Assembly: GCA_937960435.1 (NCBI GenBank)
Contig: CALGPN010000015.1
Span: 62,001 to 126,000 of the forward strand
Direction of reading: 5' to 3'
DNA length: 64,000 bases
From: an uncultured Desulfosoma sp.
GTDB taxonomy: Bacteria; Desulfobacterota; Syntrophobacteria; Syntrophobacterales; DSM-9756
The number at the start of each line of letters is the position of its first letter. Position 1 is the stretch's first letter. The translations under genes were made by a program, and so were the position numbers. The notes beneath the pieces were generated by a model. The model had not been told where the DNA came from and searched no databases. It saw only the letters and a list, made by a program, of their open reading frames with translations. Of the stretch, positions 30,237 through 38,177 are shown piece after piece.

Positions 30237-30827
30237 ATGGTTGCCGTGCGACAAGCGTTGCTCAGCGTGACGGATAAAACGGGATTAGTGGATTTTGCGC
30301 GGGGGCTGGTGCGCCACGGCGTGCGGCTTTTGTCCACTGGAGGAACGGCCAAGGTGCTCAAAGAGGCCGGAGTGCCTCTGCGAGAAGTTGCCGACTATAC
30401 GGGCTTTCCGGAAATGCTTGATGGAAGGGTGAAAACCTTGCAGCCCAAAATCCACGGCGGAATTTTGGCTATGCGGGATCGCCCGGAGCACATGGAAACC
30501 TTGGCGGCCCACGGCATCGAGCCCATCGATATGGTCGTTGTGAACCTCTATGCGTTTGAAAAGACGGTGGCCGCTCCGGACTGCCGTTTCGAGGACGCCA
30601 TCGAAAACATCGACATCGGGGGCCCAGCGCTCATCCGGGCGGCGGCCAAGAACCACGCCCACGTGGTGGTGGTCACCGACCCTGAAGATTACCGGCCGCT
30701 GCTTCAGGAAATGGATGACAACAACGGCAGGGTTTCCCCGAACACAAGGTTGCGTTTGGCCGCCAAGGCTTTCTGCTTGACGCACCGATACGACGGGGCC
30801 ATTTGCCGTTACCTCGAGGGGCGCTAG
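30237..30827 (+). CDS. purH: IMP cyclohydrolase (PurH N-terminal MGS-like domain only)
   Basis: [50 protein letters not shown]; stops at 196 aa, lacking the AICAR transformylase domain. Confidence 0.9.
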   Translation: MVAVRQALLSVTDKTGLVDFARGLVRHGVRLLSTGGTAKVLKEAGVPLREVADYTGFPEMLDGRVKTLQPKIHGGILAMRDRPEHMETLAAHGIEPIDMVVVNLYAFEKTVAAPDCRFEDAIENIDIGGPALIRAAAKNHAHVVVVTDPEDYRPLLQEMDDNNGRVSPNTRLRLAAKAFCLTHRYDGAICRYLEGR

Positions 30828-30867
30828 GACGATTTCAAGGGCTATCGTGAGGCCCGAAGGCCGTGGG

Positions 30868-30892
30868 AAGCGGGGAGTTCCCCGCTTTTCTA
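30868..30892 (+). terminator. Short terminator-like hairpin between purH and purD
   Basis: AAGCGGGGA-GT-TCCCCGCTT followed by TTCT. Confidence 0.5.
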
Positions 30893-30925
30893 TTCCTGTT
30901 TCTTGAGGCTGTGGGGAAGGGGTTC

Positions 30926-32221
30926 ATGAAGGTACTCGTTGTGGGAAGCGGCGGCAGGGATCATGCCATTGCCTGGAAGTTCGCCCAGAGCCGACGGGTT
31001 AAGAAAGTTTACGTGGCGCACGGCAATGCGGGAATTTCCCGGACGGCCCAATGCGTGGATGTGCAGGCCCCAGAGGCCATCGTGGATTTTGCCGAAAAGG
31101 AAAGAATCGATTTGACGTTCGTCGGGCCGGAAAAACCTCTTTCCGCCGGGATCGTGGACCTTTTCGAAAGCCGCGGGCTGGCCATCATCGGGCCCGATCG
31201 GCGGGCAAGCCGCCTGGAATCAAGCAAGTGCGACACCAAGGTCATGCTCCGGAAATTAGGGATTCCCGTTCCGGAATTCGCGGTCTTTTCCGACCCGGAC
31301 CAAGCGCGCGCCTACGTCCGGTCCGTCGGCTATCCCGTTGTGGTCAAAGCCGACGGGCTGGCGGCGGGGAAGGGATCCTTGGTCTGCGACGATGTCGCCG
31401 ATGCGGAAGCGGCCATCCACGAGATTATGGAAGCCAAGATCTTCGGCGAAGCGGGATCCCGGGTGGACATCGAAAAGCGCCTTTACGGCCGGGAACTGTC
31501 GTTCTTTTGCTTTTCGGACGGCTACAGCCTGGCGCCCATGGTGGCCGCTCAGGACTACAAGCGGGCCTACGACAACGACCAGGGAAAAAACACGGGGGGC
31601 ATGGGTTCCTACTCCCCCCATCCGTGGCTGGACGAGGCCCTTGTCCGCACGATCATGGAGCGGGTCGCCGAACCGTTGATCCAAGGGATCCGAGAAAAGT
31701 ATGAGATTTTCTACCGCGGCGTTTTGTACCTGGGCCTCATGCTCGTTCAGGAAGGGACCGCGATCACTCCCTATGTCCTTGAAATCAATATTCGATTGGG
31801 AGACCCGGAGGCTCAGGTCATCCTGCCGCGTTTGGAAACGGACCTGGTGGATGTGTGCGAAGCCATCCTGGCCGGGCGGCTCAAAGAGGTGCCGTTGCGC
31901 TGGGATCCGCGGTACCGTCTGTGCCTGATCGCCGTGAGCGGCCGGACCAAAGGGAAAAAGGGGTGGTACAAGGGCTACCCGGACCGCTACAAGATCGGGG
32001 TCCCCATCTATGGTTTGGACACCGTGGATCCCGGGTGTTTGGTTTTCCATTCCGGAACGGGATGGGGCGATGACGGGGAGTTGATCACCACGGGAGGGCG
32101 GGTGTTCGGCATTGTGAGCACGGGAGAAACCCTCGAGGAAGCCCGAGCCTTCGCCTACCGCGAGATGGAAAAGGTGACGTTTGAAGGCATGTATTACAGG
32201 AAAGACATTGGCCGGGAATGA
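30926..32221 (+). CDS. purD: Phosphoribosylamine--glycine ligase
   Basis: KVLVVGSGGRDHAIAWK, VKADGLAAGKG, GGMGSYSPHP, NIRLGDPEAQVILPRL. Confidence 0.96.
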   Translation: MKVLVVGSGGRDHAIAWKFAQSRRVKKVYVAHGNAGISRTAQCVDVQAPEAIVDFAEKERIDLTFVGPEKPLSAGIVDLFESRGLAIIGPDRRASRLESSKCDTKVMLRKLGIPVPEFAVFSDPDQARAYVRSVGYPVVVKADGLAAGKGSLVCDDVADAEAAIHEIMEAKIFGEAGSRVDIEKRLYGRELSFFCFSDGYSLAPMVAAQDYKRAYDNDQGKNTGGMGSYSPHPWLDEALVRTIMERVAEPLIQGIREKYEIFYRGVLYLGLMLVQEGTAITPYVLEINIRLGDPEAQVILPRLETDLVDVCEAILAGRLKEVPLRWDPRYRLCLIAVSGRTKGKKGWYKGYPDRYKIGVPIYGLDTVDPGCLVFHSGTGWGDDGELITTGGRVFGIVSTGETLEEARAFAYREMEKVTFEGMYYRKDIGRE

Positions 32222-32273
32222 GACTCCGCCGGGCCGACGACGCACGAGGTTCGATTCAGGAGAAAGGGGCAAT

Positions 32274-32795
32274 ATGGCAAAAACCTTACCCGTTGTGGGG
32301 ATTCTTATGGGGAGCGATTCCGATCTCCCGGTCTTGGAAGGGGCCTTCGAAGTTTTGCAAAGGTTTCATGTTCCTTTTGAAGTGGCCGTTGTCTCGGCGC
32401 ATCGCACACCGGATCGAGCGGCTCGATACGCCGAAACGGCGGCGGCGCGAGGTTTGAAAGTTCTTATTGCGGCGGCTGGCTGGGCGGCCCATTTGGCCGG
32501 GGTCTTGGCGTCCAAAACCACACTGCCTGTCATCGGGGTTCCGGTGGATTCGTCGCCCCTCAAGGGGATCGACGCTCTCTTGTCCACGGTGCAGATGCCG
32601 CCCGGCGTTCCCGTGGCTACCATGGCCATCGGCAAGGGCGGCGCTCGCAATGCGGCCCTTTTTGCGGTGCAGATTCTCGCCCTCTCGGACCAGTCCCTTG
32701 CGGAAGCGCTCCGGTGTTCCAAGGAGGAGATGGCTTCGGAGGTCTTGGCCAAGAATGAAAAAATTGAGGCGTCTTTGAGAGTCCGGGAGCTCTGA
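32274..32795 (+). CDS. purE: 5-(carboxyamino)imidazole ribonucleotide mutase
   Basis: GILMGSDSDLPVLEGA, VVSAHRTPDRAARYA, AGWAAHLAGVLASKTTLPVIGVPV. Confidence 0.95.
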   Translation: MAKTLPVVGILMGSDSDLPVLEGAFEVLQRFHVPFEVAVVSAHRTPDRAARYAETAAARGLKVLIAAAGWAAHLAGVLASKTTLPVIGVPVDSSPLKGIDALLSTVQMPPGVPVATMAIGKGGARNAALFAVQILALSDQSLAEALRCSKEEMASEVLAKNEKIEASLRVREL

Positions 32796-33466
32796 TGACA
32801 GCCTTGCCTCGATGGGGCCTGCCGTTTTCCCGCGTGCCCCCAGATTTGAAAGAACTGCTGCAGCGAGGCGGCATAGTGGTCTATCCCACGGAAACGGTTT
32901 ACGGGTTGGGAGGAAACCCTGAGATTCCCGGGGTTGTGGAGAGAATTGCTGCGGTCAAGCGCCGATCTTCGGGAAAACCTCTGCCCCTCATTGCGTCGGA
33001 TGTGGAGACCGTTCGAAAATGGGTCTTGTGGCGGTCGGATCCGTTGGATCGGATCGCTGAAACGTTCTGGCCGGGGCCGTTGACCTTGGTTTTGCGAGCC
33101 GCCCCAGATGTCCCGAAAAGCGTCCAGTCCGTCGATGGGACCGTAGCCGTTCGGGTGAGTTCCCATCCCGTGGCGGGGATGCTCGCCAGAGCATGCGGGG
33201 GGTGGATTGTGGCCACCAGCGCCAATCTTTCAGGGGAACCGCCTGTTTCCGAGCCCTCGGCCCTTCCCCCGGCCCTCTTGAACGCCGTCGATGGACTTGT
33301 GGACGGCGGACGGATTCCTCCCAGTGCCCCGTCGACACTCCTGGCCGTCCGGTTCCATCACGGAAGTTTTTCATGGGCCGTTCTTCGGCAGGGCGCGGTT
33401 TCTCCGGAGACCTTGTCTTTATTCTTCGGCCGCGGCCCGGCCGCGACGTCGGAGGAGGCACATTGA
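32795..33466 (+). CDS. tsaC: L-threonylcarbamoyladenylate synthase family (Sua5/YrdC)
   Basis: GGIVVYPTETVYGLGGNPE, KRRSSGKPLPLIA, FWPGPLTLVLRA, TSANLSGEPP. Confidence 0.9.
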   Translation: MTALPRWGLPFSRVPPDLKELLQRGGIVVYPTETVYGLGGNPEIPGVVERIAAVKRRSSGKPLPLIASDVETVRKWVLWRSDPLDRIAETFWPGPLTLVLRAAPDVPKSVQSVDGTVAVRVSSHPVAGMLARACGGWIVATSANLSGEPPVSEPSALPPALLNAVDGLVDGGRIPPSAPSTLLAVRFHHGSFSWAVLRQGAVSPETLSLFFGRGPAATSEEAH

Positions 33467-35628
33467 TTTATTGGCTGATTTCGGTGGGCTTAATCTTGAC
33501 GGCGACGGCCGTTCTGGGGCTGTGGGGTGCCCGGCTGTGGCGAAGGGATCTCCAGGGACCGCGGCGCGTTGTTCTCACGGGCGGCGGCACGGGGGGGCAT
33601 GTGAATCCCGCGCTGGCCATTGCCGAAGCCATCAAGAATCGGGAACCGCACACCCGATTTCTCTATGTCGGTGTGGCCGGGAAGGCGGAAGCCGTCATTG
33701 TCAAGCGTGCGGGTCTGCCTTTACGGTTCGTGGTGTCCCGAGGCCTTCCGGGGTTTCGGCCCTCCTTGGCTTTGCTGCGTTTCCTCTTCACTTGGGTTGT
33801 GGGGACGGTCCAATCTCTCGGAATTTTGGTTCGGTTTCGGCCCCATTGGATCATCGCCACAGGGGGGTATGTGAGCGCACCCATTGTCACGGCAGGCGTC
33901 GTGCTCAAAGCCCTTCGTATCGGGCCGCTGAAAATTTTTCTCCACGAACAAAACAGTGTCCCGGGCCAGATGAATCTCCTCCTCGGGCGCTATGCTCACC
34001 GGGTTTTTTTGACCTTCCCGCAGACCTTGGCCTACTTTCCCAAAAACGGTGCCGTGGTGGGCTATCCCGTGCGGCATTCGATCTTGGAAATCCCCAAGGA
34101 AGAGGCCCGGAAAAGGCTGCCGTTCACGATCCCCGAAGGACGCAAGGTCGTTTTCATTTTCGGCGGTTCTCAAGGGGCGAGAACCATCAACCGTGCCGTC
34201 GTGGAAGCCTTGGCGGTGCTGGCGGAGCACCGCGACCGTCTTTTCATCATCCACGGCATGGGGCTGGCCGCCTCGGAAGACTACCACGCCGTGCAGGATA
34301 CCGAAGCCCTTTTGAAAGCGCGGTACGGGGAAGAAGGAGTTGCCTCCTTCCAAGACTTTTATTACCGCCAGGACTACTTTCACAACATAGCCGAAATTTA
34401 TGCCGTGAGCGATCTTGTGGTCTGTCGAAGCGGCGCCGGCAGTCTGAACGAACTGGCCCGCCTGGGCAAACCCTCCCTTTTGATCCCTAAGGCAAACCTT
34501 CCCGGCGATCACCAGGTCATGAACGCCAGGGCCATGAAGCAGGCCAGGGCTGCCGAGGTGCTCTTCGAGGACACTGTGGTGGAAGAGGGAGGCCTTCAGG
34601 ACCGCATCGACGGGGTTGTGTTGGCGGGGAAAATTTTGGAGCTCCTCGCCGATGAGGCGAAACTGGCCGAGATGACCCAGAAGTGCCGCCAGTTCTTTCG
34701 AAAGCAAGCGACGGCGAGAATCCTGAGCGAGCTCTACGGAGACCGCCGTTTCGACAACGGGTGGACGGCCCACAGCCTTGAATCCCTCCCTCCGCTCCTG
34801 ACGAACACCCAGCTTTTGCGCCGCCTCCAAAAGGCCTATGACGCGGATCCCGAGCATTACGATCCGGAACGGATCGCAGGTATCGCGGAAGATTTGGCCT
34901 ATTACCGGTATCGAGCTGCCGCGCTCCTCGTGCATCCGGCCTGGTCCGTACGAAACCTGGGCGTCAAACTCATTGGTCTGACACGATACCAAGAAAAAAC
35001 GCCCACGGTGCTCCACATGCTCTTGGATCGCACGCCGGCTTCGCGCATGGAACGTTTTTTCGGCGGCGATTACCGCCAGGTGGGCTTCATCCGCCGCAAC
35101 GCCGTGACGGCCGTGATGGTCATGAATCGCTTGGATGCCTCGGTGGAAGAGGCCCTCATGGGGGCCATGGAAGACCCCTATTACGAGGTGAGGGCTCAGG
35201 CGTGCCGCGCCGTGTCCCATTTCGGCAGGCATTTGGCCGGCAAGGAACGGTGGCTGAAAATCCTTCTGACCAAACTCGAAGACCGGTGTTTCGAAGTCAA
35301 GGTGGAAGCGGCTCGGGCGCTGGGGGAGATCGGCACGGACGGGCGAGCTCTGGAGGCCCTGTTGAGCCTGGGGGAGGCGTTCCACTGGCAGGTGCGCAAT
35401 GCGGCCTTGGTGGGAGTGCGAAGGCTCATGGAAAGGCAAGTCATCTGGCCGTGTGAGGATCTACTGCGGCGCGTCGGCCGTTTTATCCTCACCGCCCCCG
35501 ATTTTCGGCCTCATTTCGTCATTCGCGAAAATTTCAATGCCGTGATGCACTTGTGCCGGCATCCCGGGGCCGCAAGGCCGGCCGGCGAGAGTCCCGAAAA
35601 CGGGGCCGTATTGGGAAAACGCGCATGA
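33463..35628 (+). CDS. MurG-like glycosyltransferase with N-terminal TM segment fused to C-terminal HEAT-like repeats (proposed TTG start overlapping the tsaC stop)
   Basis: VVLTGGGTGGHVNPALAIAEAI, HEQNSVPGQMN, GGSQGARTINRAV, GAGSLNELARLGKPSLLIP; C-terminus AMEDPYYEVRAQACRAVSHFG..LEDRCFEVKVEAARALGEIG. Confidence 0.85.
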   Translation: MIYWLISVGLILTATAVLGLWGARLWRRDLQGPRRVVLTGGGTGGHVNPALAIAEAIKNREPHTRFLYVGVAGKAEAVIVKRAGLPLRFVVSRGLPGFRPSLALLRFLFTWVVGTVQSLGILVRFRPHWIIATGGYVSAPIVTAGVVLKALRIGPLKIFLHEQNSVPGQMNLLLGRYAHRVFLTFPQTLAYFPKNGAVVGYPVRHSILEIPKEEARKRLPFTIPEGRKVVFIFGGSQGARTINRAVVEALAVLAEHRDRLFIIHGMGLAASEDYHAVQDTEALLKARYGEEGVASFQDFYYRQDYFHNIAEIYAVSDLVVCRSGAGSLNELARLGKPSLLIPKANLPGDHQVMNARAMKQARAAEVLFEDTVVEEGGLQDRIDGVVLAGKILELLADEAKLAEMTQKCRQFFRKQATARILSELYGDRRFDNGWTAHSLESLPPLLTNTQLLRRLQKAYDADPEHYDPERIAGIAEDLAYYRYRAAALLVHPAWSVRNLGVKLIGLTRYQEKTPTVLHMLLDRTPASRMERFFGGDYRQVGFIRRNAVTAVMVMNRLDASVEEALMGAMEDPYYEVRAQACRAVSHFGRHLAGKERWLKILLTKLEDRCFEVKVEAARALGEIGTDGRALEALLSLGEAFHWQVRNAALVGVRRLMERQVIWPCEDLLRRVGRFILTAPDFRPHFVIRENFNAVMHLCRHPGAARPAGESPENGAVLGKRA

Positions 35629-36731
35629 TTTATCAAATCGCCAACATCATCTTGGACTCGTGGCCGGCTTTTTCCTTCTTGAGATTGGTCAACTACCTGA
35701 CGTTTCGGGCCATCGTGGCGGCCCTGACCTCCGCCGTTTTCGTGTTCCTTTTCAGCCGCCGGTTCATTCTTTACATGCATCGGCGCGGGTTCCAGGACCA
35801 GCAGCGGGAAACGGGGCTTTCGACCCACGACAAAAGCGGCACGCCCACCATGGGCGGGGTCTTGATCGTGGGTGCCGTGGTTTTTTCCATGATCCTGTGG
35901 GGCAACTGGAGGAACCCCTTTTTGCTGCTGCCCATGATCGCCATGCTCTGGCATGCTCTCATGGGCTTTTGGGACGACTACACCAAAATCCTCAAAAAAA
36001 GCGGCAATAGGGGGCTTTCGGAAAAAACCAAGCTGGCGTTGCAGAGCCTTTTCAGCGCCGGATTTGCCTGGATCATGGTGGGCCCCCTTTCCCCCGTGGG
36101 AGCCGAGATGGCCGGGCGCCTCTACGTGCCGTTCATCAAGGTCCCCGTGGCCACCCTCCATCCCCTCATTTACGCGGTGTTCATTTTTCTCTTTGTCATT
36201 TTCGTCTCCAACGCCGTCAACATCACCGACGGCTTGGATGGTTTGGCCATCACGCCCTCCCTTTTTGTCATGGGCGTCCTTGGGGTCTTCGCCTACGTGC
36301 AGGGCAACACGATCTATTCGGCCTACCTTTTTTACCCTTACCTCAAGGGGGCAGGCGAACTCACCGTCTTTGGGGCCGCCTTCGTTGGGGCCGGTTTGGG
36401 GTTCCTATGGTATAATGCCTATCCGGCTCAAATTTTTATGGGCGATACGGGATCCCTGGCCATCGGCGGGACCGTGGCGGTGATGTCGGTTTTGCTGAAG
36501 CAGGAGTTCCTTTTCCCGATTCTCGGGGGTCTTTTCGTGGCCGAGGCCTTGAGCAGCCAAATCCAAGACAAGATCGGGGTGCGCTGGTTGGGGCGCCGCC
36601 TTTTTTACCGGGCGCCCCTGCACCACAACTTGCAACATCGAGGCATTGCGGAAACCAAGGTCGTCATTCGCTTGTGGATCATCTCCGGCCTCTTGGCCCT
36701 CGTCGCCCTCGCCACCCTGAAAATCCGCTAG
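35625..36731 (+). CDS. mraY: Phospho-N-acetylmuramoyl-pentapeptide-transferase
   Basis: KSGTPTMGGVLI, NAVNITDGLDGLAI, FMGDTGSLAIGG, PLHHNLQHRG; overlaps the upstream stop (ATGA). Confidence 0.93.
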   Translation: MIYQIANIILDSWPAFSFLRLVNYLTFRAIVAALTSAVFVFLFSRRFILYMHRRGFQDQQRETGLSTHDKSGTPTMGGVLIVGAVVFSMILWGNWRNPFLLLPMIAMLWHALMGFWDDYTKILKKSGNRGLSEKTKLALQSLFSAGFAWIMVGPLSPVGAEMAGRLYVPFIKVPVATLHPLIYAVFIFLFVIFVSNAVNITDGLDGLAITPSLFVMGVLGVFAYVQGNTIYSAYLFYPYLKGAGELTVFGAAFVGAGLGFLWYNAYPAQIFMGDTGSLAIGGTVAVMSVLLKQEFLFPILGGLFVAEALSSQIQDKIGVRWLGRRLFYRAPLHHNLQHRGIAETKVVIRLWIISGLLALVALATLKIR

Positions 36732-36733
36732 GC

Positions 36734-38074
36734 TCAGCTCGTGCCGTGCCTTGGCTCTATGAGGCTCATGGGCCGGCCGACGCAGTCGTAATGGAATCCG
36801 AGCGCTGTCATCTGATGGGGCTCGTAGACATTGCGAAGATCCACAAAGATGGGCTGCACCAGCAGAGACTTGATGCGGGCCAGATCTAGGGCGCGATATT
36901 CGTTCCATTCCGTGAGCAGCACGACGCAGTGAGCGCCCTCACAGGCTTCATACGGTGAGCGACAGTACGTGACCTCCGGCAGGAGCTTGGCGGCCTCTTT
37001 CATGGCTTGAGGGTCATGGGCCCGGACCAGGGCGCCGTGTTCCATGAGCGCCGGGATGATGGTCAAGGCGGGCGCTTCCCGCATATCGTCCGTTTCCGGC
37101 TTGAAGGCTAAACCGAGAACGGCGATGGTTTTGCCCGCCTCACTGCCGCCCAAGGCCGCACGGATTTTCCGCACCATGCGGGCCTTCTGCGCCGCGTTGA
37201 CTTCGACGACAGCTTCCACGATGCGACAGGCGACGCCATGTTCCTGCGCGATCCTCAGGAGAGCCAAGGTATCTTTGGGAAAGCACGATCCCCCGTAGCC
37301 CGGACCCGGATGCAAAAACTTGCGTCCGATGCGTCCGTCCAGCCCCATGCCTTTGGCCACGGCATGAACGTCCGCCCCCACTTCCTCGCAAAGGTTGGCC
37401 ATTTCGTTGATGAAGCTGATCTTTGTGGCTAAGAAGGCGTTGGAGGCGTATTTGATGAGTTCGGCCGTCTCGATGGTTGTGACCACAAAAGGCGTTTCAA
37501 TGAGGTACAGCGGCCGGTAAATGGCTCGCAACCTCTCTTCGGCCCGAAGGCTGTCCACTCCGATGACGACTCGGTCGGGACGCATAAAGTCGGCGATGGC
37601 GGCGCCCTCTCTCAAGAATTCGGGGTTGCTTGCCACATCGAAATCGGCGGAAGGGTTTTCTTGGGCAATGATGCGGGCGACCTGCCGGGCGGTGCCCACC
37701 GGCACGGTGCTCTTGTTGACCACCACGGTGTAGTCCCGCAGTCGAGGGGCGATGGTTCGCGCGGCCTCGTAGACATAGCTGAGATCGGCATAGCCGTCGC
37801 CGCGACGCGAGGCCGGGGTCCCGACGGCAATGAAGATCACGTCGGCGCGACCGATGAAAGGGTCGAACTCCGAGGCAAAAGAGAGCCTTCCGGCCGCACA
37901 GTTTTTCTCCACCATGGCCTGCAGGCCGGGTTCGTAGATGGGCAAATGCCCCTCTCGAAGCCTCTGGATTTTCGGGGCGTCGATGTCGATGCATGTGACC
38001 TCGTGTCCGAATTCGGCGAAGCAGGTGCCGCTGACCAACCCCACATAGCCTGTTCCGATCACCGCTATTTTCAT
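36734..38074 (-). CDS. ugd: UDP-glucose 6-dehydrogenase family
   Basis: MKIAVIGTGYVGLVSGTCFAEFGHEV, NPEFLREGAAIADFMRPDRVVIG, GPGYGGSCFPKDTLAL. Confidence 0.95.
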   Translation of the reverse strand: MKIAVIGTGYVGLVSGTCFAEFGHEVTCIDIDAPKIQRLREGHLPIYEPGLQAMVEKNCAAGRLSFASEFDPFIGRADVIFIAVGTPASRRGDGYADLSYVYEAARTIAPRLRDYTVVVNKSTVPVGTARQVARIIAQENPSADFDVASNPEFLREGAAIADFMRPDRVVIGVDSLRAEERLRAIYRPLYLIETPFVVTTIETAELIKYASNAFLATKISFINEMANLCEEVGADVHAVAKGMGLDGRIGRKFLHPGPGYGGSCFPKDTLALLRIAQEHGVACRIVEAVVEVNAAQKARMVRKIRAALGGSEAGKTIAVLGLAFKPETDDMREAPALTIIPALMEHGALVRAHDPQAMKEAAKLLPEVTYCRSPYEACEGAHCVVLLTEWNEYRALDLARIKSLLVQPIFVDLRNVYEPHQMTALGFHYDCVGRPMSLIEPRHGTS

Positions 38075-38177
38075 TGTCTGTTCATCTCCGGATGCTGTAA
38101 TCTTTAAATGATTTGGGCAAATTCACTTGATTGCCCGCCACTTTAGCACAGCCGCTCAGGAAGTGAAGAGCCAAGCC

